64,000 nt of DNA from Symsagittifera roscoffensis (Eukaryota; Xenacoelomorpha; Acoela; Convolutidae). Position 1 is the stretch's first letter; every line of letters starts with the position of its first letter. The stretch is from NCBI RefSeq assembly GCF_963678635.1, contig NC_087062.1:77935200-77999199 (forward strand). The letters run 5' to 3'. Both the position numbers and the translations under genes were made by a program. The notes below the pieces were generated by a model. It ran no database searches, was not told the origin of the DNA, and saw only the letters and a program-made list of their open reading frames with translations. Below, piece after piece: positions 23,201-32,285 of the stretch.

Positions 23201-26200
23201 TGAATTTAAATATCCAATCAAAAGTTGTTATACATTCGTCTCAATGTTTGCTTGAATAATTATTGTTGATGTTAAATTTTCGAGAAATCTCGAGTGGATC
23301 GCAAAATTTGACATCAAAAAGCGTAGTTTATCTTGTTTTCCCTCTCCCTCGCACAAATGTCCCATCTGGCTCACAAAAAAGTCAATGAGGTGAAATACGC
23401 TTGAGTGAATATTGATATATTTGATGTATATTTGATGTAACTTGCATTGCTGGATCGGCGACGACTAGTAGCAAGCGACGTTTCGTAACAAGCACAAAAT
23501 TGAAACTTATTTTAAGACGTATATTCTCACCGTAATACGCCGACAGCAGCTCCTCTCGGTATGACGTCAGATACCACTATGCTGGGGTCTCCATTGGAGG
23601 GTTTCGGATTGTCAATTCCCCCCACCACGTGGAACCCAAATGAGTTGTTTCTCTGCAAACACACAAAAATTCTCTTGCTAAAATGAGAAATTTCAAATCA
23701 TAATGTCTTCTTTTTGTTTTTTTTTGCCAAGTACTGTGCTTCTCTGTAACCAATTGACCATTAAGTAAATTTTGACAATTTAGAGAACTCAAGGTCCCAC
23801 ATATGACGACCGATGTGGCTTAAAAAAATTTTGAATTGATATTATCCAAGATTGAATACATGTGGAAGTTGCGTGGTGTTAATGAACTTAACCTTTCTGA
23901 TTTTGACAGTGAACACTTGTTGGAACTGTCTGTCTCTGAGGAGACTGTTGGGACTGGGGTCCACCTGCTTCTTCTGGGGAGGAAGACCACTGGACATCCC
24001 TTGGTCAGCCAATCTCTGCATTACACACAAACAAACAAATATATACAAACATACAGAAATAGCAGAAAGAGCTTCCAAAGTAAGCCTTTAGAATGAGAAT
24101 GTGAGAACTCGCTAAATGAATATCCTTCAGTAGCGGATTCAGTAGCTAGAGGGGGCTTCGACTCCCTCACCACGCAAAGAATCCCCTTTTGGTACTGGAT
24201 TACGACATGTTTTGGCCCAATGACCCTAAAACATTCTAAAATATTCTAGTTTTGAAGGGGAGGGAGCGAGTACTCTCGATTACTAAGTTTACAAAATTGC
24301 TTTTAACGGCGTGGTAAGACTGATCAATGAACCAGGCACAAACTTACAACTTAACAAAAGCTTTTTTGTGATTACTTTAAAAAAAACAAATTTACCAAAA
24401 CAGCAGAAAAACGGTCTTTTATGGCTTTCTTAGGAGCTGAATTTATTTGAGTTCAACCACAAAAACAATCAGAATTAAGGAAGGAACGTCAATCAATTTT
24501 GCTTGTGTTCGATAACTAGTTAAATTATGAGATCGTAGACTAACAGCTCAAAGTGTATCTTAAAAATCTTTCAGTTAATATTTTGTTCGATAATGTATTT
24601 TTTGAAAACCTATTTTAGTAAGTAAGTGAATTAAAATTCGTACTTTTAAGGTAAAGAGTTTAAATGTAGCTGATATATTGGTAATGAAATTTCTTTATGA
24701 TTTTTGTTCCGACTTTCGATACGAAAGTAACGGAATATTTATGCTCGGGGTGGTTTTTTTTTTTCTTCAGACAAATTTCGACTTTTTAACTAGCCATTTT
24801 TGACGAAATTGTTTTTAGATCATTCAAAAGTATTGTTGTCCTGAGCTTAAATTTGAAAAGATATTTCACATGTGATCCTTTTTCGTAAAGTTATGAGGGT
24901 TTAAAGATTGCCATTTTGGCCATTTTGACCAATTTGGGACAATTAACGCGAAATTTAGTTCGCGCTATTAACAAGTAAGCGAGATTTAATCCGTCTTATA
25001 AATCGTTCCAAATTGGTTGAACGAAGCTTATTTGCCATAATTGGTTTTTTACAAGGAACGAAATTTATGTTTTTGTACTTTATATGGCGTGTGGGGGGAT
25101 GGTTTTTATAAAAAAATTTCAAATTTTAGAAAAAAAATTTTCATTTTATTTTATTTCATTTAATTTTTTGAAGTATTACTGCTGCTCAATAAACCTTAAA
25201 GGGCAGTCGCAACATTCAGAGTTTTTTTCTGATACGAGCAGTCTTGTCTTTGTTTTCGAAATATTCGTTAGTATCATGGGTAGCACCTTGTTTCGTGTGA
25301 TCCAATGATTAATTTTGTTTTTCATCTGTCTACATTGTTTGTATCCTTTGTATTACTAAAAATTTTTGCTCTTTTAAGGGGATAAGAAATAGGTTGCAAG
25401 ACCTGATACCATCCTACCATTTGTTTCATATTATGTAAACGAAAAAATGCTATTGTTCGTTGTTCTCGAATCAAGTGGAAATTTATAATTTTTCAAAGCC
25501 AAGTAAGAATTTTGAAGGAAAAGTTACGCTTCATGCAAACATTTATCAGTCTAGAACAGTAGTGCCACTAAGTAGAACACCAACTTCAGATGTGACGTTT
25601 CCGTAAACGACTCAAACTGTAACACTTACCATTTGATATTGACTAATATCAAAGCTTACAGTTTATCCGATTTCTTTCTGTCAAAAACTATTCCAGATCA
25701 AATATAGAGCGTTTGAAGCCTTGAGTAATCCCTGGAATCATGATTTCAATTTTCTAAGCCGTTATTTAGCTGGTCTGAAATAAAGGTGTGCGCTCAATTT
25801 AAAAAAAAATTCTCCTGCAACCATTTTTTCTAGTTATTAGATATTTATGTATTTCGTCTTATTGAAGTGTACGCGGCAAATAAAGTAATCCGAAATCGAA
25901 TTGAGCAAGATTTTGGACCTATTAAAAGCGTCCCCAGGCGGAGAATGTAGCATTTTGTACCTAAATACAGTGCTGATTTAATTTAACCGGACTAAACGCG
26001 TTAAACTTGAAATTTAAAACGCGTTTTTCTCAAATTGGATTGAGTTTAGGTGAAAACTTATGAAGACAAATTTCGCTTAAAATTTTAGCAGAATTAATAT
26101 GGTGTAATTTGTTTTGCAAAATTTGGGCCCGAAATTTTAACCCAAAAATGGGTCATTTTGGCTTTTCTTAGTTAATCAAAAATTACACCGAAAATACCCA

Positions 26201-29200
26201 GTCAATAACAGACATAATTATATCAAAGTGAGCCCCTTACGCAGCCCAACAAATTGTAAGAAAGATATAATCTCCAAAATATTGTATAATTCAATTTATT
26301 TTTGTTTGATAGACAAAAAAGGTCGTTTTTACTATATAAAATACCAATTTTTTATTTAAAAACAATTTTTAAACAATTTGCAATTTTTTTGGAGAAAATA
26401 CCTTTCATAGAGTTTGTTGGGCTGCGTAAGGGGCTCACTTTGATATAATTATGTCTGTGATCGACTGCGTATTTTCGGCGTAATTTTTGATTAACTAAAA
26501 AAGCCAAAATGACCCATTTTTTGGGTAAAATTTCGGGCCCGAATTTAGCAAAACAAATTACACCATATTAATTCTGCTAAAATTTTAAGCAAGTTGTGTC
26601 CTCATAAATTTTCACCTAAGTTTAAACCAATTTGAGAAAAACGGATTTTAATTTTCAAGTTCAACGCGTTTTGTCCGGTTAATTTAAATCAGCACTGTAG
26701 CCCGGAGGAAATAAAATGAACGAAGCGAGATAAAACAATAAAAAAAACTTCAATTTATCAATTTTAAACTAAATCTTTTTAATTGCATCCTGATACGAGT
26801 AGTCCTGTCAATGTTTATAATGTGCGTACTATTCTAAGTGTCATATAAATTTTGTTAAGCAGGGTGCGTAAAATAGTTGCAATGAAAATGTACAATGAAA
26901 TATGCTGTTGAAAAAACTCTTGAACTCGAATTATACAGCAAATCAAGACTGCTCGTATATTAGGGCAAAACCCTGAATGTTCTGTTCCGACTGTCCCTTA
27001 ACTCGTATCAAATAGTTTTTGTGAAGAGAAAAGATAGAAAACCTGTAAACTTGGGACAAAATCGAATTGTAATTTTTTGAGTCGTACGAAATTAATATGA
27101 CCAATTAGCTAGCCTCAATTCAATTTGGAAGGATTTTGTTGTGCGGGATGTTTTGCCACGCAGAAACAATTCGCGTTACGCTCTCAGAGTTATGTAAAAC
27201 TTTTTAAAGCGCGCACAGTTTAGTCTAGAACATGGCCAATTTGGAATTTTCAAACCTCCAGAACTTTACAAAAAACTATCGGATGTGAAAAATTTTTTAA
27301 AAAATTTGGACTCAAGAAATCATTATCTTTAATGAGATATAGAAACTTTTTGTTGAAAACTATTATTTCGATTGAAGAAAGTTGACTGACTATTTGAAAA
27401 AACACACCGAGTATAAATATTCCGTTTTTTTTTTCAAAGTCCGAACAAAAAGAGGCGAAATATGAAATTAGTAGTCTTCATTTGTGTTAAAACCCAATGT
27501 ATACTTTATACATCAAAAAAAAGCTTTATTTTTTCGAGAATTCCTTTTAAACAAAATTAATTTTTCTTAACAAAGTTAACTAGCTCGATATTTAATTTTT
27601 TGAGAGCTTAGAGAATACGAAGCGAAGTTTCCAAGAAACAAACAAGTGGCGGGGTAACGCAGGGTTGATTTCTGGGTCCTTATTTCTACATAATCTAGTA
27701 CGACCAACCAAGTGCAGGTGAAAACACTGCTGGTGATTTTCTTCGCAGACGACACAAGTTTAAAGTGCAAAAACTGAAATAGGTTTGAATAATTAATTTG
27801 TTGACCGAATTTTGACAAAGTTGCAAAAAAAGTTTGAATAAAACTGTGCAACCGATAGTAGGAAAAGCGTCCAACTTTGTTCACAAATTTGTCATCAATC
27901 ATAAAAGCGTTCAAATTTATCAGCGACCGTAATAGGTTATTTGGGATTGTTTTCAAACCCCTGTTGTTGGACTTAGTTGTAATAAAAATTCATCTGATAA
28001 ACTGAACTTCAAGGTACAGAAAAAAGTTTCTAGGCTCATTAAACCTTGCAAACGCATCAACTTATAGAAAGATTTTTTTTTTATAAAAACAGAATTTTAT
28101 CTGTTTATGAGTTTTACATTAACGACTAACTAAAAACAGAGCTGAGCCGATTTATAAAAAAGTTTTGGGAACTTATTTAATTGATTTTTCGATTTTAAAA
28201 ATCTGTACTTAGAGAAGATCAAATAAAAGGATGACTTCTATCCATCTTTAAAGAAGAAGGAAAAATGTTTCATGCCTCCCAGGGTTATAAAACTGTATAA
28301 TAACCAACTGATATTTTTTTCTTAATATTCATTTTAATCGTTGCATGAACTCAGAGTTGCAGCACACGATTAGGATTTTCTTACATTGTAAAAATTTCAG
28401 AATTGTCCGTTAAATTCTAGATTTACAAAAGCACCCATGGCGCAGAAAATGTGCATCTGGTACTATTGGTGATATGCATTCGATTAATAATTCAGGCAGA
28501 GAATGTTCAGAGGCACATATGGTAAGTTTCAGCAAATCAGAAACCAAAAAAGGGGTTATTAGGAAAGGAAAATGGGCAGATTTCTAAAAAGTAAAACGAA
28601 AACAAAAAACAAATTAGAAATATTGATTTCTTACAAAAATTTTGTTGATCATATTTCCACTTAAATCTACGTAAGAGTGATGCGTCATAACGATCACAGC
28701 GCAGCTGAGAACACGTGATTTTGTGAGCCCTCGGATTTAGAAATTTAGTTCCCAAAACTTTTTGTTGCGCTAATCTCGAAAATCGAAATGCTTCTAAATT
28801 TAAAATGTATTAAAAGCCAGCGTAACTTTAAAGCCAGTGGGCTTTTTTTAAACATAAAACTCTATTTCAATAACTTTGGTAAAAACATTTTGAAGATCCT
28901 TTTCTTTTTCACGTGTAGATCAAATGAAACAGCGAGAAAAAAAACAAGAGGACACTTCACAAAATTTGATTTTTAACTCAATACTTCAAAGAATACAACT
29001 TTAAAATGATTTATTTTGAAAAAAATAGCACAAATTTGATTTAAAAACGAAGAAAACGCTCCGAAAGCCTTGGTAGATATCAATGCAGTAGTTTTTCTGC
29101 GCAAGAATTTTTCGATGGGAACGGTTTTCCAAAACTGCGTTAATCTTTGTTTTAGATGAACCAAATTGAATTTCCGTGCTGTCCCAGACTATGTAACTGG

Positions 29201-32194
29201 CATTGTTTTGTGGAGTTTTTCTTTGCCGCAAACGATTTTTTCTGAAATATGAATATTTTTGCACAGAGTTTGAGCCGGCATAAGTTCTGTATTACTTTTT
29301 TCTTGCCACACTAGTTTTTGTAGATAGATACTGAAAAATTATTGTTAAACAAAAACAACCGGTTGATGTTAAAGTAGCACTGAATTTTACGAATACAGCA
29401 ATAAATATTTTTTAAAAATGAAACTTTTTTTGGCTTTTCAAACTACTGACTTCTCTTGGATGAGTTAAAGGGATTGATATTTAAGACCATTTATCCACGG
29501 GGGAAAGGACCAACACAAGAGCTGTACAGCTCATCACGGCGAACCGCTGTTGTGCCCTTGTTTAAGAACTATATGCTATTTTTTTTGGTTATTTTTGAAC
29601 CACTTTTTCCAGACTCTATCAAAAACCTTTGGAATATTTTGGGCTGTTTGGCTTCTATATGAATCCATCTTTAACCCAGTGAATGTGCTTTGAGGTATCC
29701 CAAATTTGCGCGGAGAAAATCCATCTTATTTATTGTGAATATCCGCTTTTAACTTTTCGAGGGTGGTCATAACAAATTCAAGGGCCAGTTGAAGCCGTCT
29801 TTGAGAGACTTGAAACCAATTTATCCGAAAGATCTCATAACTGAGAAGCTTTTTCTCAGAATATAAATGACGATTTGAAACCATGAATGTTGATCAATCT
29901 GCTCATATTGAGCAGAAAACTTAGAATTAATGTCTTTCAAGCTCTTCATCGCCAACAATGTGTTTTGCATCTATTAAGTATTTAGATCAGTTAGCTTTGC
30001 TAAAGTCAATGTTCCGACCAAAGATATTAAAAAAAAAAACATTTTACATTTTTATCAAACCAAATTTAGGCCGCTTTTTCAGCACCATGTGGAGAGCAGA
30101 CCATAAAAATTACTTGAAACTTAAGCACTGGCCTTCCTTGACCACAATTTATTTTTGAGAAAGGATAAGATATCAAAAAAATTAGTAAACAATTAAACAA
30201 TAATTTCTAAAACCTTAAACTTTTTTTTCTAGATTTTTTTAAATAAACTTTTCGCATTTACAATGCCAAAGAAGCGCTACATAAGTCAATAATAAATTTT
30301 CCTTTGCTAAAATTGTATGTTTTTTATCATTTTACACACGCTACTGGGAAAAACGGAATGAGTTAAGGTTTGAGTCTACAAAATTTCTTAAGTGACGCGC
30401 GGCAATTATGACGCATCACCAGTACCGGTAAATTTGAAAAAAATATATTTACAAACTAATATGCCTCAATTTATAGAGCAGTCTATGGAGCAGTAATAAC
30501 ATGAAAAAATTGAATATAATAAAAATGAAATGAATTTTTTTTTTAATTTGAGATTTTTTGTGAAAATCGTCCCTCCACACGCCATATTAAAAACAAAGTG
30601 ATAAATTTCACTCCTAGTAACAAACCAGTTATGGCAAATAAGCTTCCTTTAACCAATTTGGAACAATTTCTATGACGGAATAAAACCCCGCTTACGCGTT
30701 AATAGCGCGAAAAATATCGCGCGTTAATTGTCCCAAATTGGCCAAAATGGTAATTTCGAATCCCCATAATTTTACAAAGAATAATCACAAGTAAAACATA
30801 TTTCCAAATTTAAGCTCAGGACAACAGTATTTTTTGAATGATATAGAACAATCCCGTCAAAAATGGCTAGTTAAAAAGTCGAAATTTGCTTGAAGAAAAA
30901 AAACCACCCCGAGCACAAATTTTCCGTTACTTTCGTCACGAAAGTCGGAAAAATAATAGTCGATGTTAAAATCGTGTCTGTACAAACTAGTCGCATACAA
31001 AACAGTCCAATACAAAATAGTCCGGAGAAGTACGAAAATGAAAGAAAAAACAGTCGATACAAAACAGTCCGAAAAACAGTCCCAAGTAATAATTGTTTTA
31101 ACAAGCCGGTAGGCCAAGAGTTGTCCTCTGTACAACACAGATAAAGGACTTTTATGAAATTACTAGTATGTATGCACTGTTTTGTATATGCATCGTTAAA
31201 ATCTTTAGCATTGGTTGTGCTTAATAGCTGGTTATTGATGAAAATGAACACTTTCAAAATGAACACATTTTATCGCAACAATATTTGCGACATAGGTTGG
31301 AAAAAAAGATAGTTCATAGTATAACACAAGCATTGCTTGTGTAAATATCTGATTATCATATAACACATTAATCGCTCAAGTTTAATCTAAAAAGCAAAAA
31401 ACTCAAACCTGTTTTTCTGGACACTGAGAAAAAAATTAGTATGGAACTTCATTAGTAAAAAAAATCATTCGCTCCAACATCAGCTTTTCATTAAGAAAGC
31501 CTTTGATATGAGTCCATTTTTGTCATTTTTTACAGAGCACACGTAATAAAAAACCGGTTTACCAAAAAAACTGAGGGCAAGTAAGTAACCTGAAGTTTTT
31601 TTAAATTTAAATTCGAACCTCGTTTGGGCGCCTGAGAGTCTGAAAGGGGTCGGGTGGGAAATCTGAAATGGAAGTGGACATAGCAGCACCAGATGGGCTG
31701 AAGCTCTTCGCCACTGGTGGCGTGTAGTGCTTCGCGAGGAAACTATTCTCACGATCCCTAACCGAATACTGACTGGACGCATTGTCCGGATTACGATACA
31801 AATTACTCCTGCTGTTAACTACATTTACTCTTTCGTTTTGATTTTGCTCGTCGTCAACGTAAGATGGTCGACTCGACTGTTGACCGGATGTCGGTCTACC
31901 AACATTTCTGTAAACACCCGACTGTGAAAGGGTTGCGTAACTTTCAGTGGACGACGGGACTCGATCCCGGGGTCCCTGGTGTAGCAGAGTATTTCGATTG
32001 TTTGACTCGTAGTTCATGGCAAGTGTCTCAGACCCGAGATCGGAAGTGTCGGAGACCCTTTGATCCTGTTTCGGGTTCCGACCAATCGTCGAAGACTCTT
32101 CGGCATCTTCGTCGTTTTGGTCGTCCAAATCAATTTCTGGGGCAATAGTATTCCAGAGGTTATGGGATCCGGTAAAACGTTGTAAGGTTGCCAT
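9930..32194 (-). CDS. ZO/TJP-type tight-junction MAGUK homologue, N-terminal seven coding exons (partial)
   Basis: Seven minus-strand exons join in frame: 32194-31619, 24015-23893, 23652-23531, 23031-22929, 11084-10937, 10545-10442 and 10120-9930, about 455 residues. The first 192 residues are a polar, Ser/Asn-rich, probably disordered tail. PDZ1 covers about residues 224-312, with the loop SFGF and GGIDNP...GDPSIVVSDV. PDZ2 covers about 343-424, with the loop DFGV and PNDVLLK-VNGRN. Both resemble PDZ1 and PDZ2 of ZO-1 (TJP1) and fly polychaetoid more than other MAGUKs. In the family PDZ1 binds claudin-type tails and PDZ2 dimerises. PDZ3, SH3 and GUK are not in the window and should lie to the left. 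Introns are 321, 391, 11844, 499, 240 and 7603 bp; the 391-bp one appears to use a GC donor. Dlg is a less likely alternative. Confidence 0.85.
10288..10356. repeat. Near-perfect hairpin palindrome in the 321-bp ZO intron
   Basis: Arms of about 31-33 bases, from GAAACTGAGAATATTCAATT to AATTGAATATTTTCAGTTTC, face each other across an AATTATT loop, with one mismatch seen. It lies between the two exons that encode PDZ2. Confidence 0.85.
10442..10545 (-). CDS. ZO homologue exon 6: PDZ2 core
   Basis: The exon has 104 bp with a GATAATAG acceptor and an AAG|GTACAA donor. With one base carried from exon 5 it reads DFGVRVGVRYFIRYIPKNSS and then GGQLKPNDVLLK. This matches the ZO-1 PDZ2 layout, with a G-hydrophobic-R loop and a short beta2-beta3 turn. 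Confidence 0.88.
10650..10810 (+). repeat. Dispersed repeat fragment in ZO intron
   Basis: CGCGGATCTAGGAAATTCTC is followed by a G-run, A/T tracts and ATCGACCAAATTGATTTC. The same order of words is seen near 22685-22830 and, reversed, near 290-460. Confidence 0.5.
10937..11084 (-). CDS. ZO homologue exon 5: PDZ1 end, short linker, PDZ2 start
   Basis: The exon has 148 bp with a TTCTGTAG acceptor. It opens with EIGRP, which completes the last PDZ1 strand, then a polar linker of about 30 residues, then SQIKRITLTKLHQDE at the start of PDZ2. The only end that keeps the PDZ2 frame is GAAG|GCAAGT, a textbook GC-type donor. The nearby GT at 10933-10934 would break the frame. Confidence 0.83.
11085..12157. 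other. Intronic DNA between ZO exon 5 and element E2
   Basis: I see no gene on either strand. It contains a run of 14 C at 11247-11260 and otherwise unstructured AT-rich sequence. Confidence 0.5.
12158..12523 (+). repeat. E2 5' LTR
   Basis: It begins TGTTATCCGTACGGATATGA, containing the palindrome ATCCGTACGGAT, and ends GGGTCTAACA. It is 366 bp against 421 bp for the 3' LTR, which has an internal duplication. Confidence 0.88.
12524..12539 (+). other. E2 primer-binding site, probably tRNA-Ser
   Basis: TGGCGCAGCCAGCAGC follows the LTR directly and matches E1 for 15 bases. With the preceding A it again makes the ATG of gag. Confidence 0.7.
12878..12935. repeat. (TA)n microsatellite
   Basis: An uninterrupted AT/TA dinucleotide run of 58 bp sits inside the E2 gag remnant. 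Confidence 0.97.
13681..14115 (+). pseudogene. E2 aspartic protease segment
   Basis: This is an open stretch of about 144 codons with the active-site block FIADTGSPTFF (D-T-G at about residues 27-29). A later ILGRS segment corresponds to the ILGLD block in E1. It is the best-preserved piece of E2 but is cut off from RT by stops and frame changes. Confidence 0.8.
14160..14730 (+). pseudogene. E2 reverse transcriptase remnant
   Basis: Similarity to the E1 RT is spread over several frames (FISPIVITVKKDQS, YGLTNMPAEFQKAVDLTLN). The catalytic box is lost: the E1 FLDDI position reads FVEII. A (GA)n run interrupts it at 14211-14240. Confidence 0.8.
14211..14240. repeat. (AG)n microsatellite
   Basis: A pure AG dinucleotide run of 30 bp lies within the E2 RT remnant. 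Confidence 0.95.
14820..15360 (+). pseudogene. E2 RNase H and connection remnant
   Basis: It contains LKSFMRLIHHLNKRIPNLDQ (the E1 LRSFMGSINYLAKFIPNAAS block), ACDASRDGIGCALE for the first catalytic Asp, and GWATIAYASRVL, in shifting frames. Confidence 0.78.
16150..16860 (+). pseudogene. E2 integrase remnant
   Basis: A degraded H2C2 finger (YPYLHRRIVAIAQNCKES) is followed by core pieces VGVDRFSKYPVAKTS, LRDQAQGFRA and GIVERLVWTLK, corresponding to the Asp, Asp and Glu blocks of E1. Frames change repeatedly. Confidence 0.75.
16880..18642 (+). pseudogene. E2 charged C-terminal tail remnant
   Basis: After the integrase remnant come several open stretches, the longest at 18163-18642 (159 codons), rich in Lys, Ser, Thr, Glu and Asn. 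There is no membrane segment or recognised domain. The position and composition match the tail of E1. Confidence 0.6.
18678..18688 (+). other. E2 polypurine tract
   Basis: GAAAGGGGGAA lies directly before the 3' LTR. Confidence 0.7.
18689..19109 (+). repeat. E2 3' LTR with internal tandem duplication
   Basis: It matches the 5' LTR from TTATCCGTACGGATATGA to GGGTCTAACA but is about 55 bp longer. Two copies of a roughly 65-bp segment, each running from GAAACTAT to GGTATAGATA, lie in tandem (about 18765-18829 and 18827-18890); the 5' LTR has one. Confidence 0.88.
19110..20808. other. Intronic DNA with one imperfect hairpin
   Basis: I find no gene. At about 19238-19366 an imperfect inverted repeat is bounded by CCCGGATTGACC and GGTCAACCCGG and contains CTAATCATACGCTTTTCATG facing CATGAAAAGTCTATGATTAG. 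The rest is AT-rich and unremarkable. Confidence 0.5.
20809..20915 (+). repeat. Degenerate 15-16-bp tandem array
   Basis: Units of the type GGACTAAATNNCCCN recur about seven times. A similar array in the opposite sense lies at 22431-22530, so the two bracket a 1.6-kb segment holding two family-A repeats. Confidence 0.6.
21026..21570 (+). repeat. Family-A dispersed repeat, copy 1
   Basis: The repeat of about 545 bp runs from GCTCGTATCAGGACGAAG through an ACACGCCAT segment and a block rich in GCGCGTTAATAGCGCG palindromes. It then has TGTCCCAAATTGG and ATGATCACAGGTG, and ends at CCGTTACTTTCGTATCGAAA and GTTGGAAC. The ends carry short facing words (TGTTCYGACT and AGTYGGAACA), suggesting a non-autonomous DNA element. 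Confidence 0.85.
21870..22366 (+). repeat. Family-A dispersed repeat, copy 2
   Basis: It shows the same order of blocks as copy 1 in the same orientation about 850 bp away, with GTTCCGACTGCC at the start and AAAGTCGGAAC at the end. Confidence 0.85.
22431..22530 (-). repeat. Degenerate tandem array, inverse of 20809-20915
   Basis: GGATTTTATCCTAGG-type units recur about six times; they read as complements of the units at 20809-20915. Confidence 0.55.
22685..22830 (+). repeat. Dispersed repeat fragment
   Basis: It contains GCGGATCTAGAACTTTC, poly-A/T tracts and GGTCGAGCAAATTGATTTTC followed by AGCACTCCTAAAGCAC, matching the reversed fragment at 290-460. Confidence 0.5.
22929..23031 (-). CDS. 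ZO homologue exon 4: second half of PDZ1
   Basis: The exon has 103 bp with a GTTTCAG acceptor and a TTC|GTAAGT donor. Its first base completes the Arg codon of the previous exon. It reads VHDVVLRVNDSSMRRVTQ, the classical D-x-(I/V)-L-x-V-N segment and helix of PDZ1. Confidence 0.88.
23531..23652 (-). CDS. ZO homologue exon 3: PDZ1 binding loop
   Basis: The exon has 122 bp between a TTTGCAG acceptor and a CG|GTGAGA donor. It reads RNNSFGFHVVGGIDNP and then GDPSIVVSDVIPRGAA, the carboxylate loop and core strands of a ZO/Dlg-type PDZ. It ends after two bases of an Arg codon. Confidence 0.88.
23893..24015 (-). CDS. ZO homologue exon 2: linker and first strand of PDZ1
   Basis: The exon has 41 codons, phase 0 at both ends, with a TAATGCAG acceptor and an AAG|GTTAAG donor. 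It ends QQVFTVKIRK, the first beta strand of PDZ1, which the next exon continues. Confidence 0.8.
24701..25246 (-). repeat. Family-A dispersed repeat, copy 3 (inverted)
   Basis: It runs from TGTTCCGACTTTCGATACG to TGATACGAGCAGTC, the reverse of copies 1 and 2, with all internal blocks present. Confidence 0.85.
25968..26697. mobile_element. MITE with TA target duplication, Tc1/mariner-like ends
   Basis: The 730-bp element starts CAGTGCTGATTTAA and ends TTAAATCAGCACTG. It is flanked by TA on both sides (25966-25967 and 26698-26699). Arms of roughly 290 bp face each other around a spacer of about 150 bp and contain shared words such as GGGCTGCGTAAGGGGCTCAC and its complement. There is no transposase frame. 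CAGT ends and TA duplication are the Tc1/mariner signature. It sits in the ZO first intron. Confidence 0.88.
26944..27451 (+). repeat. Family-A dispersed repeat, diverged copy
   Basis: It begins AAGACTGCTCGTATATTAGG and GTTCCGACTGTCCC, has remnants of the central blocks, and ends AAAGTCCGAACAAAA. The palindrome block is degenerate. Confidence 0.65.
27620..27960 (+). pseudogene. LINE reverse-transcriptase fragment
   Basis: The plus strand reads GGVTQG, a stop, then FLGPY, matching the non-LTR RT motif GVPQGSxLGP. It is followed at proper distance by LVIFFADDTSL, the catalytic (F/Y)ADD box, and remnants of the downstream segment. Several stops are present. Only this palm region is recognisable. 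Confidence 0.6.
28000..30475. other. AT-rich intronic DNA without recognisable genes
   Basis: I see no exon with both splice sites and no known domain. Short open stretches near 28537-28755 and 29456-29662 show no homology I can name. Confidence 0.45.
30478..30951 (+). repeat. Family-A dispersed repeat, copy 5
   Basis: It starts at the TCTATGGAGCAG block and contains CACACGCCATATTA, the GCGTTAATAGCGCG palindromes and GTCCCAAATTGG. It ends CCGTTACTTTCGTCACGAAA GTCGGAA. Confidence 0.8.
30975..31095 (+). repeat. Degenerate 15-bp array of TACAAAACAGTCC
   Basis: TACAAAACAGTCC and near variants occur five to six times directly beside a family-A copy, as do the arrays at 20809 and 22431. Confidence 0.6.
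31619..32194 (-). CDS. ZO homologue exon 1: start codon and disordered N-terminus
   Basis: The exon is open for 192 codons from an ATG at 32194 (MATLQRF...) to a GAG|GTTCGA donor. An in-frame TAG lies a few codons upstream of the ATG, so this is the likely start. The content is acidic and Ser/Asn/Arg-rich with no domain. It joins in phase 0 to the exon at 24015. The donor is weaker than the others, so its end is the least certain junction of the gene. Confidence 0.75.
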
Positions 32195-32231
32195 ATGAAA
32201 AAACAAAACACGCTATCCAGGTTTAAACAGT

Positions 32232-32238
32232 TATAAAA
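32232..32238 (+). promoter_or_regulatory. TATA box of the small plus-strand gene
   Basis: TATAAAA lies 54 bases before the ATG at 32286, with an initiator-like TCAGT at 32266-32270. The whole promoter sits in the 91 bp between two divergent start codons. Confidence 0.5.
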
Positions 32239-32285
32239 ATCAAGATATAATCGTTGATTTAGCAGTCAGTAATATACACCATTCA

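Noticed and set aside
27576-27956. Minus-strand protein of 126 codons
   Set aside because: The plus strand shows LINE RT motifs with proper spacing; the minus frame is a shadow of that relic.
28435-28470. ATGGCGCAGAAAATG, similar to the gag start of E1
   Set aside because: Only nine bases match, no LTR precedes it and the frame closes after 11 codons.
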